Origin: Madurella fahalii | Lineage: Eukaryota; Ascomycota; Sordariomycetes; Sordariales | Assembly (NCBI GenBank): GCA_029876055.1 | Contig: CM056878.1 | Location: forward strand, 868,001-932,000 | Length of the DNA: 64,000 nt | Direction: 5' to 3' | In this document: positions 21,818 to 31,723 of the stretch, piece by piece | How positions within the stretch are numbered: position 1 is the stretch's first letter | How the letters are laid out: every line of letters begins with the position of its first letter | The notes under the pieces: model-generated | What the model saw: the letters and a program-made list of their open reading frames with translations, nothing else | The model's database searches: none | What the model was told of the DNA's origin: nothing | Translations under genes and position numbers: made by a program

Positions 21818-23007
21818 TCATATTTGTTGCCGCTTCAGCGCTCTCCATAGTCCCCAAGGCAGTTTCCAACTGCCCCTGACCTTGAACGGGTTGAAATTGG
21901 CACTCTCTAAGCGCTGCAAGTAGTCCCCAGCTGCAATTGCCTCCAACAAGACACCGAAACCGCGCTGAATATCTGAGTTTGCATCCTCTAGAGAATGTGC
22001 GGCATCGGCGTATGCATGCTCTGCTTCGCCCTGATGCTCGTAGTCGTGTCCCGGGCCCTTTCCGGCCTGCAGATTTTTAAGCATCTCGCGCGCAGTAATG
22101 AGGTGATCGTTGGCACGCGTAGCGACCTGGAAGACCGCATCCTGCAGCCCCCCAGCGTTCGGCCCCTGGCGAAAAACATCCTCCTCCCTCAAGCCCACCT
22201 CAGCCATGACGTCGAGCGGGAGAAGTAGGGCGGGACTGTGGGTGTTGCCGACGCTGGATCCGGACGGGCCCTGGATGGGCTGGGAGGGTGCCGCAAGGAC
22301 AGGAATGCCCCGCAACGTCGCAACTATGCCACATGCCTTGCCGATGTGACTCGAGAGATGGTCCATGTGCACAGACCGTAAGGGCATCGCCGCCAGTGTC
22401 ATGTACATGAGAGTGGCATATGTGTTCTCGGCATAGTCTTCCAAGGCGGCCAGACTCGCGAAGGGCTTGTTCTCCATATGCCGCTCACGCGTGTCGATGA
22501 AGCGCAGTAACCAGAACTTGAGTGAATTCGCACCGCCGGGGCCAGCCCTTGCTGCCAGATCTGTAGCTGCACTGTGCAGCAAAATCGAGATGGGCTCTCG
22601 CGGCGGGTTGCCGGTAAAGGCGCCCTTGACGCTGTCACGCCAGAACTGCATCCGGAAGCGGCCGATGGTCGGGTTGGACACGGTCTCGGGCAGGCGAGCC
22701 AGCTCGAGGTTCAGCGTCCGGAGAGCATCATACGCATCCCGCGCCGACCGCGGGATGAATTGCCGGACGAGATATGCATCGTAATCGCCATGTCTGAGGA
22801 AACCATTAGTGATAAGTCCTCACTCATGAGCGTGCAATACCCGGGCAGGACAAACCTGAGCTGGTTTAGGCAGTACTTCCGGGCCTGCACCGCATCTGCA
22901 ATTGAGTCCATGTGTGCATTCGTGTCGGTCACGACGCTGCGACGGAATTCCCGAATGCGTCTTGATGCCTGCTTCAGGCCATTGCCCAAGATGCGAACGG
23001 AAGACAT
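21818..23007 (-). CDS. NDUFAF6-like complex I assembly factor (squalene/phytoene synthase fold)
   Basis: Exon 1 is 23,007-22,856 and exon 2 is 22,793-21,818, with a 62-nt intron (GTTTGT...CCTCAG); joining gives ARKYCLNQLRHGDYDAYLV and a 375-residue protein. The text matches the trans-isoprenyl diphosphate synthase head-to-head family in the NDUFAF6 branch: ARKYCLNQLRHGDYDAYLVR, then FIPRSARDAYDALRTLNLEL, RMQFWRDSVKGAF, ENTYATLMYMTLAAM, HIGKACGIVATLRGIPVL and HSPALLLPLDVMAEVGLREED. The N-terminus is Arg/Ser-rich without acidic residues (SSVRILGNGLKQASRRIREF), which fits a mitochondrial presequence. The Asp-rich metal motifs of active synthases are replaced by HGDYD and VATLRG, so a non-catalytic assembly role is inferred. 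It is divergent from RAD5. Confidence 0.9.
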
Positions 23008-23351
23008 GAGAAAGAAACGTCTAACGCAATAGCCCCATCTTTAGATAACCCGAGCTCCGTATGTAAGGCACCTCTTAGCGTACCAAACGCCCTCTCAGCG
23101 GGCAAGTGATGACGAGCACTGCATCAGTTCCCGCCGCAAAATGAACCCTGCCTGCCGGAAGTGCAGGGTGGGTCCGATCTATTAAACGCGGTGACGCGGT
23201 CACCTGACAGTCCCGACACCAAAAATCGCGGGTGACCCTGGCTCGTCGCGTCTCCCAGAGCCACTACCCAGGACAACCTAAGACTGCCAACAGATGGGAC
23301 TCCCAGCTTGCACAATCCTAATTTCCCGATGACGGCCGAAACCTGCTAAAA
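23008..23351. promoter_or_regulatory. Shared divergent promoter with paired ACGCG sites
   Basis: 344 bp separates the start codons of the NDUFAF6-like gene (minus) and RAD5 (plus). Two copies of ACGCG lie at 23,186-23,190 and 23,194-23,198, eight bases apart in the same orientation. ACGCG is the core of the MluI cell-cycle box bound by MBF (Mbp1/Swi6 type), which drives G1/S genes including DNA repair genes in yeasts. Regulation by MBF here is an inference. Confidence 0.45.
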
Positions 23352-26300
23352 ATGGACTACACAGACTCTGACGAGCCTCCCAGCAAAAGACGGCGTTTCT
23401 TTTCAGACGCCGACGAGACGAGCCAGAATTGGCAGGCTGCCCCGACCACTTCATCCCCTTGCCACTCCAGAACGAGAAGCCCACCGCACATCGACGACGA
23501 GACCCGGTCGAAGTCTCCGCTCTCGGAACGAGACGTTGAAAGCTCCCTCAACCGAATCACTGGTCCACCGAGCGGGCATGACACCCACAATGCAGCACCA
23601 GCTCCCTCAGCATTCGACCAGGAGACATTCGAAAGTTTTGTTGGCGGGAATGTCAGCCCCAGCGCAATGACGGTTATCCGGGAGCACTGTGGCAATGACA
23701 TAGAGAGGGCGGTTAACATGTACCTCGACGGCACCTGGAAGAACCTGAGAAGGAAGCAGCCGACTATGGCACCCGCACGTCTGTCCTCCTGGGCCACGGC
23801 GCCACGCAAACCCCAAGCTTCGGATTCCCCGCCTCGTCAGCCCTTCAAACTCAGATCAATGCCAGAGTCTCGGTACATTGGTGCCTTTGGCGTCGAGGGA
23901 TGGGCAACACGGAGCGGTACGAACCTCTTGAAGCACGGCGACACTGTCAAGATCGAACGCCAAAGGATACAAGCTCCCAAACCGGCGGCTCAGAAAGGAC
24001 AGGCCAAGCTTGCGGCAGCCCAGCAGACGTATCGCATTAGTGCCGCTGCAGCAAAGCGGGTTGATGTGATCGTCCGTTTCACTGACAGCGCCGGCAGGGA
24101 GCTCGGCCGTCTGGCCAAGGAGACGGCAAATTGGGTTTCGACTCTGATGGATCAAAACATATGCAAATTCGAGGGAAGGTGCGTCTACGCTCCCGAGAGA
24201 CTGCGCACCAACGACACAGTCTTTCTCCAGCTCCGCTGCTCGCTCTTGAGGTCCGCGTTTTTTGCCTCGGGATTCCAAATCGCCGACAACAGGACGACTG
24301 GCCACTTTGACGAAGCAGAAACATCCGAGGAAAAGGCTCTACGGTTGAGACAAGTTGCACTCGTGAGGTTGTTCCAGGAGATCAACCTTCTCCCAACCAG
24401 AGGGAATGCTGCAGCATCGAAATATCAACGACAAGGTCTACTCGAGGCGGCCGAGATGGCCGAGAGCAAAGAAAAAGAGAGATCCAAGTCCCAAGGCCAT
24501 GAGAGTCCTGTGTCCTCGTCTCGCTCAGACGATAACGATGAGGGTCAGGAGCTTGAGCAAGACCAGCTCGATGCACTGTACAAGAAGGCGCAATCATTCG
24601 ACTTCGATACGCCCGAGGCAGAGCCCAGTGACACCTTTGTCATGACATTACGTCCATACCAAAAACAGTCACTGCATTGGATGCTGGCAAAAGAGAAAAA
24701 CGTGCGAAACAAAGAGCGAGAGGCGTCAATGCATCCTCTGTGGGAGGAATACGCCTGGCCAACCAAGGACCACGACGACAAACAACTGCCTGAGATCGCC
24801 GGCCAGCCTGCCTTCTACGTTAACCCGTATTCTGGTGAACTATCTCTGGAATTCCCACGTCAAGAACAACACTGCCTTGGCGGGATCTTGGCCGACGAGA
24901 TGGGGTTAGGGAAGACTATCCAGATGCTCAGCCTCATCCACACGCACAAGTCGGACGTAGCAATCCAGTCGCGCAGATCCAGCCATCTGGTCTCCTCAGT
25001 CAATCAGCTTCCGCGCCTCCCTTTCGCTCCCAGCCGGGACATCGTCACAGAGGCTCCTTGCACAACTCTGGTAGTCGCCCCCATGTCTCTCCTCGCTCAA
25101 TGGCAGAGCGAGGCGGAGAACGCTTCCCGGGAGGGCACTCTGAGGTCGATGGTATACTATGGGACTGACAAGAATGTTGACCTGCCGGCGTTATGTTGCG
25201 AGGCCAATGCCTCAAACGCCCCTGACCTCATCATCACCAGCTACGGTGTGGTACTATCCGAATTCAGCCAAATTGCCTCCAAGAATGGGGACAGGGCCAG
25301 TAGTCGTGGTATCTTTTCGCTGAATTTCTTTCGTGTCATCCTAGACGAGGCCCACAATATCAAGAACCGTCAGTCAAAGACGGCCAAAGCGTGCTACGAG
25401 ATTGCTGCAGAGCATCGATGGGTGCTGACGGGCACGCCGATTGTCAACAAGCTCGAGGACCTCTTCAGCCTTGTGAGGTTTCTCAGGGTTGAACCGTGGA
25501 ACAACTTTTCCTTTTGGCGGACCTTCATCACGGTGCCCTTCGAGTCCAAGGACTTCATGCGGGCTCTGGATGTAGTCCAAACGGTCTTGGAACCGCTTGT
25601 CATGAGAAGAACAAAGGATATGAAGACCCCCGATGGGGAGCCCCTAGTGGCTCTTCCGCCAAAGCAGATCGAGATCGTGGACATTGAGCTCTCTAAGGCT
25701 GAGCGTGATGTCTACGACTACGTCTTCACGAGAGCGAAGCGCACCTTCTTCTCCAATTTCGAAGCCGGAACCGTCATGAAGGCCTTCACGAGCATTTTCG
25801 CGCAGATTCTCCGTCTCCGTCAATCATGCTGTCACCCCATTCTTGTCCGTAACCAGGACATCGTGGCCGATGAAGAGGAGGCCGGGGCAGCAGCGGACGC
25901 CGCCGCTGGATTTGCCGACGATATGGACCTCCAGTCTCTGATTGAGCGTTTTACGGCCACGACCGACGACGCTGCTGACTCCAATGCATTTGGTGCTCAC
26001 GTTCTAAGCCAGATCCGAGATGAGGCCGTCAACGAGTGCCCCATCTGCGCCGAGGAACCGATGGTCGAGCAGACGGTCACAGGATGCTGGCACTCCGCCT
26101 GCAAAAACTGTTTGTTGGATTACATCCAGCATCAGACAGATCGCCATGTAGTGCCCCGCTGTTTCCAGTGCCGCGAGGTCATCAGCTCCCGGCATTTGTT
26201 CGAAGTGGTGCGGCACGACGACGAACCCGATGTCACCGTGTTCGGTCAGGGCCCCCGCATCAGTCTTCAGCGGCTTGGAGCCGGCAACTCTTCCGCAAAA

Positions 26301-26864
26301 ATTGTTGCTTTGATCAACCATCTACGTGACCTTCGCAGGGAGGCGCCCACAACCAAGTCTGTTGTGTTCAGCCAGTTCACTTCGTTCCTCTCGCTCATCG
26401 AACCCGCGCTGGCTCGGGCCAATATGCATTTTGTGCGGTTGGATGGATCCATGTCCCAGAAGGCGCGCGCAGCAGTACTCAGCGAGTTCAAGGAGTCTAA
26501 AAAGTTTACCATTCTCCTTATTAGCCTCAAAGCCGGCGGCGTGGGGCTGAATCTCACGAGCGCTAAGAGAGTTTACATGTTGGATCCATGGTGGAGCTTT
26601 GCGGTTGAAGCGCAAGCAATCGACCGAGTCCACCGAATGGGCCAAGAGGATGAGGTGAAGGTATACCGCTTCATCGTGAAGGATAGTGTTGAACAGAGGA
26701 TGCTAAGAATCCAGGAGAGGAAGAAGTTTATGTAAGTCTTGACCACCCACATGCCCTTCCGAGTCTTTCGTTGACAGCATCGCAGTGCAACATCTCTCGG
26801 CATGATGTCTGACGAAGAGAAGAAGATGCAGCGGATTGAAGACATCAGGGAGCTTCTTAGCTGA
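23352..26864 (+). CDS. RAD5: RAD5 homologue: SNF2-family ATPase with HIRAN and RING domains
   Basis: Rad5/HLTF promotes error-free damage tolerance by polyubiquitinating PCNA with Ubc13-Mms2 and by reversing stalled forks. Exon 1 is 23,352-26,731 and exon 2 is 26,786-26,864; the 54-nt intron (GTAAGT...CGCAG) gives the conserved ending KKFIATSLGMMSDEEKKMQR and a 1,152-residue protein. Domains in order: a UBA-like segment (about 92-132, TVIREHCGNDIERAVNMYLD), HIRAN starting RYIGAFGVEGWATRSG (about 175), SNF2_N with Walker A ILADEMGLGKTIQ (about 515) and ILDEAHNIKN (about 663), a RING finger within the helicase (CPICAEEP...CWHSACKNC...CFQC, about 895-940), and Helicase_C with LLISLKAGGVGLNLTSA and DRVHRMGQEDEVKVYRF. 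All key residues are intact. It shares its promoter with the NDUFAF6-like gene. Confidence 0.97.
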
Positions 26865-27195
26865 TGTCGGCAGAGACTTGAGATGTTACTGCGCGGAAGC
26901 CGATATTCACAGCACAGCCTTCCCTTGGTCATAATTACGCTGCGTAATTAGTGGCTGGGGGGTGCTATGCACACGGAAGCTCTAAATGAGATTTTGTAAC
27001 CTCCGGCAAATGGCCATAGATTATAGATTCCGCACGACTTAGGAGATACCATGTTCGACTACACCGGGCCATCGGATTGGGACAGAAATCGAAGGAGTAT
27101 CAAAAGCGACAGCTTCCGCAGAAGGCGAGGTATACAAGACATGTTTCAATACAGAGTCGGTTGACAATGAGGAGAGGAAAAAGCAAGAGAAAACG
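26865..27195. other. Intergenic, RAD5 3' flank
   Basis: 331 bp after the RAD5 stop up to the tRNA terminator. No gene is seen. Confidence 0.5.
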
Positions 27196-27200
27196 AAAAA
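27196..27200 (-). terminator. Pol III terminator of the tRNA-Thr gene
   Basis: On the minus strand a run of five T lies about 25 bases past the discriminator base of the tRNA, the usual RNA polymerase III stop signal. Confidence 0.6.
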
Positions 27201-27225
27201 CACAGCACGCGCTAGGCAAGTACCA

Positions 27226-27311
27226 TGCCCACACCCGGAATTGAACCGGGAATCTCCCCATGAAGCTCTTGTAATACGAGTGGGACGCCATAGCCATTAG
27301 GCCATGCGGGC
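27226..27311 (-). tRNA. tRNA-Thr (anticodon CGT) with a short intron
   Basis: Reading the minus strand from 27,311, GCCCGCA pairs with TGTGGGC as the acceptor stem, discriminator A. The D arm is GGCCTAATGGCT. The anticodon stem TCCCA pairs with TGGGG (one wobble) and encloses a 20-nt loop; with T33 followed by CGT and a purine, this fits a 7-nt loop plus a 13-nt intron after position 37. The T arm is perfect, CCCGG TTCAATT CCGGG. Anticodon CGT reads the Thr codon ACG. The total is 86 nt. The intron place fits the eukaryotic position 37/38 rule. Confidence 0.9.
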
Positions 27312-28184
27312 TTCTCGTGCATGTGTGGTGTGTATGGTTGCGGTGGAGCGTGAATGGGTCCATGGATGGGGACGCCGCCTCGAAGGGGAGATTGCGTGGG
27401 ACCAGAACCACACAATGAACTCCAGGAAATAGGGGCGCCGGAAGCCAGTGAAAGCCTGAGAACTTCAAGTCGAAGCCTACCAACCTACGGGAATTAAAAA
27501 ATATTCAAGAAAAGGAAGGCAGCGCTTTGCAGTATAACTACACGATTAGGGAGGTCTTATATATGTCACCGCCATATTGAGGTTGCTTAACTAAGAGGTG
27601 CGAAGTACCTCGGGGCACGTAGGAGCTCCGTAGCGGGACTAGCCATGTAGTGCTTGCTCAGTCAGTTACACCACGCCCAGAAACAGGACACATTGTTAGG
27701 TTCCATGTTTGGGTTATCCGCAACTTCCGCAACTTTGGGGTCCAATTTATTATAAACGTTTCGACGCGATGTGTTTGTAGCGCAGTTCTGGGGGTGTGAA
27801 GCCGGCGCCGGCTCCGATTCCCACAAATGCGTTTCCCCGAGTTCATTCACGAGCCTATCAAGTGTCTGCAAAATCCGCGTTCTCGGATTGCCCGATTTGA
27901 TTCCGTAGTCGGAGGCATTGTAAGCCTGCTTCCGCATAAGGCAGATGTCTCCCGCCTGCACCTGAAAAGAAAAATAAGTGCCTCAGCCTACGGCGGCTTA
28001 CACGATAATTGCCCTGCCGCTGCGGCACATATGGGCTGCCGCATCGCCCCACGTCATGCCACCGAGAGAGATCGGGCGTTCAACCTTTGACCTATCTCAC
28101 AACGTTAAGTTGCCCGCCACCCTTTCCTAAAAGCTATCATTTACCTCCCACCCTCTTCCAGTCATCACCAATACTTGAAGCAAC
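27312..28184. other. Intergenic region
   Basis: 873 bp between the tRNA gene and the next plus-strand gene. A 99-residue minus-strand open frame at 27,662-27,961 (DICLMRKQAYNASDYGIKSG) has somewhat protein-like composition but no start context or domain I recognise. Nothing else is seen. Confidence 0.4.
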
Positions 28185-29015
28185 ATGACGAACCCCAAAA
28201 CGTATTTCCTCACCCGCGGCTGGGACTTCCCCGTCAACTCCATCACCCTCGGCAGCATCATCACCAACCCCATGCAGCCCCAGCTGGCCCTCTTCCGGCC
28301 GTCTCCGGACAAGATGGGCTCGCCGGTCCACGTCACAGAAAAACCCCTCTTCTCCAGCGCCGACGGCGCGGGATCAGGCGGCAGCGGCGGCGGCGGCAAG
28401 CCGCCCGGTCTCTTCCGCACCTTTGTCAGCCTCTTCGGCCTCGGCAACGAGGAGAGCTTCCAGTACGACCGGAAGAGCGTGCTCGCCTACTCGTTCCGCG
28501 GCCTGCGGGCGTCGCGGTTCGAGCCCGGCGACGAGCTGATGCGCGAGGCGGTCGCGCAGGAGCGCCCCGCCCAGTTCTTGCGCGCCAGCGGGTACAGCGC
28601 GTCCCTGTACATGATCACGGGCGTCAAGTCCATCTGCGGCGCCGGCGTGACGACGGCCTCGGGCAAGGGGACGGGCTGGCGGGTGGCGCTGAGCGTGGGG
28701 CTGGAAGAGAGCGCGGACAGCGCGGATGGTGCCGCGGTTGGGTCGCCCGCTGTGTTTGCATTCCAGGTGGTCGAGTTGAAGGTCTCGAGCGATGGGGTTG
28801 TGACAACGGTTGGTGTGGCTGAACAGAGCGTCGCTGACTTCCAGGCTAGGTTGGATCGCGAGTTTGGTGAGGCGGAGTTTGAGGTCTCTGAGGGGCTTGA
28901 TGAAGAGGATGGTGCATCGTGCAGAATTGTCGCGCCGAGTCCTGCGTGCGTCGACTTGCTGACGGCAGGATCGGCAAGGATAGATCATACCGTGCTGCAT
29001 AGTGCCAGGGAATAA
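28185..29015 (+). CDS. Uncharacterised fungal protein, 276 residues
   Basis: An intact single-exon frame with a good ATG. I do not recognise a named domain. The N-terminus (MTNPKTYFLTRGWDFPVNS) is soluble and has no signal peptide. A Gly/Ser-rich linker (about residues 61-71, GAGSGGSGGGGK) separates it from a core with SGYSASLYMITGVKSICGAG near residue 135 and PAVFAFQVVELKVSS near 185. Text of the type YMITGVK followed by a predicted strand such as FAFQVVELK recurs, in my memory, in poorly studied fungal protein families, often multi-copy. The acidic C-terminus (EFEVSEGLDEEDGAS) may be disordered. Codon use is GC-rich like the neighbours, so recent foreign origin is unlikely. The single-copy tRNA gene upstream and the decayed kinase-like gene downstream give no functional hint. 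Confidence 0.75.
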   Translation: MTNPKTYFLTRGWDFPVNSITLGSIITNPMQPQLALFRPSPDKMGSPVHVTEKPLFSSADGAGSGGSGGGGKPPGLFRTFVSLFGLGNEESFQYDRKSVLAYSFRGLRASRFEPGDELMREAVAQERPAQFLRASGYSASLYMITGVKSICGAGVTTASGKGTGWRVALSVGLEESADSADGAAVGSPAVFAFQVVELKVSSDGVVTTVGVAEQSVADFQARLDREFGEAEFEVSEGLDEEDGASCRIVAPSPACVDLLTAGSARIDHTVLHSARE

Positions 29016-29944
29016 TATATCCAGCCTTCGCGTGATCAGCTGCGAGTTAGCGTTCCCTTCTGGTAGACCATGGGGACATTTGGAGCTGCGCGGCGGTAGC
29101 TATGTAAAGAAGGATGGGTAGAGGGTAACTCAGATGATATTACAGAGTTTACGAATGTGGTACGGATGGGAGATCATTATCAAAGAAGGACATTGGTTAG
29201 ACAGCATTTCTGCTATTTGCATCAGCCAGCAAGAGCCAAACTGCCCCTGTAAGAGCATTATATGATACGTCTCTATCAGGATGTTGACCGGATAAGTTAA
29301 GTGGCAGCCAGTTACTTCACTGCAGCATGAGTACCCCATATGCAGCCTGGGATGTACGTCAAGAGAGCATTCCTAGCTGCTTGTGTAGGAGGAACGGTTC
29401 GTTGCTCCCGTCCATTGCCTGCCTATAAACCACGTCTAAGGAGACACGTCAAGGGCCGTTCTCCTAATTGGCCACAGACCTATTTCTGGGAGTCTACGTC
29501 GTGCCTGGACAGAAAATCTTGGTTGGGCATGGGAATTTGTTATGCCGTATGTCGCCATGGCGAGTCGAAACCATTCCATCGGTTTCAATAAAACAGGAAG
29601 TGGTTCTTACGGGCTGTGCAATGGCGAGAGCCAGTCTCGGCTCATTTTGTCACGGTTGGAGACACAGCACCTCTGGTTCGAGCGATGCCATTGACGGGCT
29701 GCGGTACTGGAGCGAAGGCGTGGCTCGGAGGCTCGACGGCCTAGCGCTGCATGATACCGGCGAGTGATCGGGTGAGGCGTTCGTCCTGTAGCGGGCAAGT
29801 GAAAAATGGCGGATGTATGCGATAAAAGGGCCTTGGGTATATTGGGAGTTCTCGGAAAGCCCGACATAAGACCACTAGATCCACGGGCCTCTTATAATTA
29901 GAGGACAATCCCCAGTCACAGCCTCCGTTCCTTGCGCTAGTCTG
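29016..29944. other. Intergenic region
   Basis: 929 bp without a supported gene. Plus-strand open frames at 29,340-29,767 overlap one another and have no motif. An 8-bp perfect inverted repeat (CGTTCCTT ... AAGGAACG) spans about 29,926-29,960 just before the next gene remnant. Confidence 0.45.
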
Positions 29945-30727
29945 ATGATGGAAGGAACGCGTATCGCTGACCGTGATGGCCAGTTGGCTATCACGTCGGT
30001 GTCTCGGTCGGGTTAGAAAGCTAACCTGAGGCTAACTGGTCAAGCGGAGCCCCTGGATCGTCACGGTCCTACTTCGGCAGTATCTAGCCCTATGTCTAAT
30101 GCCTCCCATGCCAGATACTTCTCCAACACGGCGGAGGAGTACCTTGCTCTCATCCTCGACGGGCAGCTCCATCAACTTTACCCACTAGAAGCATACCTAT
30201 TCTACTCACTCCTCCGATCCCATGCCGCTCAGATGCGCGGTGAGGAGCCCCAGGCCTTCTTTTTAAAGCACGTTGACGACAAAGGGGACCACTTGCTTGT
30301 AGATCATAACCATAACGTAGCCGGTGTCATTGACTGCCAGTTTGCCCGGACTGTTCCGGCCAGCGAAGCATTTGGCCCTTCTCTGCTGACGGCAGACCTA
30401 AATGGGCTCTATTCCCGAACCTCAACTATCAGCATGAACGACCGGCTTTTAGCAAACGCGTTGCGCGAACGAGGAAGCGAACCGTTAGCCAAATATATGG
30501 AGGAAGGTGACTTGGTGAGGAGATTCCAGTTCGGTATACCTGGTGGCCTGTCCCGAGCTGAAGCTTGTGAGTTACTGGCTGGTATAGTTGTTAGCCTCGG
30601 GGCCGATCCGGGAACTTTGGATATAGAGTCCTGGATTAGAGAGAGACGAGAGGATCTAGCTAGGACAGCTGCTGGCCAGGATGTGCTGAGGAAGATGGCA
30701 AAGGTGACCGAGTTGCAAGAGCAGTAG
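29945..30727 (+). pseudogene. Truncated aminoglycoside-phosphotransferase-like gene
   Basis: The clear part is 30,092-30,727 (211 residues): TAEEYLALILDGQLHQLYPL, then AYLFYSLLRSHAAQM, FFLKHVDDKGDHLLVDHNHN and VAGVIDCQFARTVPASEAFG followed by PSLLTADLNGLYS. This is the C-lobe text of a large fungal APH/choline-kinase-like family, in which HxDxxxxNxxxxxxxGxxDW is the catalytic and metal-binding area; here the remnant reads HVDDKGDHLLVD with IDCQ where IDW is usual. The N-lobe (nucleotide-binding half) is absent. Upstream text from 29,945 (MMEGTRIADRDGQLAITS) matches the family just before the core if an intron of about 51 nt (from GTGTCT near 29,998, with GCTAAC) is removed. It could be a short functional derivative, but 5' truncation is the simpler reading. 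Confidence 0.65.
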
Positions 30728-31723
30728 GTGGTTGTTGGATTCAGAGGCCATTATTGCAGATACTAGATGAAGATACCCGTTGTTACTGCACTAAACTGAT
30801 TCCCGTTAACCCAGCGACGAGGGCTACCCTCGCCACTTGTTCGTACGCAACCTACCTAACCCCACCCCCGATAAATATCCCTCCTCCTCTCTCTCCTTAT
30901 GCGGCAATAAATCTTCTTCAACCACCTGGTAGACTGGGATTGGGATATCTATAGTTAAAATCATTATTAGGGCATGGGGATACCTTTACTATCAGGAACT
31001 TGTCATAGGTTACAAGTAGTATACTTGTGATCTCGAATGTGTTCCCGCCCGGAATGGTGCTTTTCCTAATCGAATGTTGGAATGAGGTGGAGAAATCGAA
31101 TATTTACGGTCAAATTTTACCCTTTCAGCAGCGATGGTGGCTCGGTTGCGCGTGTATTAATTAAGCGGACCGCGGCTATAGGGACAACCGGGACATGGAT
31201 AACGAGAAGCGGATTAATGCAATAGAAATCCCATGCCCGGTCGAAGATCAAGGACAGACGCTTAGGGTCCATCCAATTCCCGAAGAAGATTGATTCCCCT
31301 TGCGTTTCGCCCCGGCATCCCCCTCACCCATGCCTCTTCGGTGAAGCCACGGCCAAGCTCTTGACACTAAATAACTAAGGAATCAAAAAGCAAGAGAAGT
31401 CTCTACGCACCATAGCAACCGGCATTTAAGAACGATAGACTCCAATCCCCGGAGAGGAGGGGAGTCAATTTTGTCTCCTGGTCCGCTGACACTTGAATGT
31501 GACAACTGCCACCGCCGAAGTAATTAGAGAGTCAGTTCCAAACACCTGGCGCAGATCCAGAGCCAACATCAGTAGTGGAAGTGTTCTGTCAACTTGTACT
31601 TAAAGTGTTCGATTGGGTCAACTACACAATTACAGGCTCTTTCCACCCATGTTCAATCATCATCCTATTGTCCAAGCCCTGATGTCAGGGTTAGGTATCT
31701 GCGTAGCTAAGCCACCTACCTCA
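30728..31723. other. Convergent intergenic region
   Basis: 996 bp between the truncated kinase-like gene and the end of the lipase gene. No gene or repeat is seen. Confidence 0.45.

Noticed and set aside
27662..27961. A 99-residue minus-strand ORF with protein-like composition.
   Set aside because: No motif, no start context and no support from neighbours.
29340..29767. Two overlapping plus-strand ORFs.
   Set aside because: Overlapping frames, no motif; likely chance.
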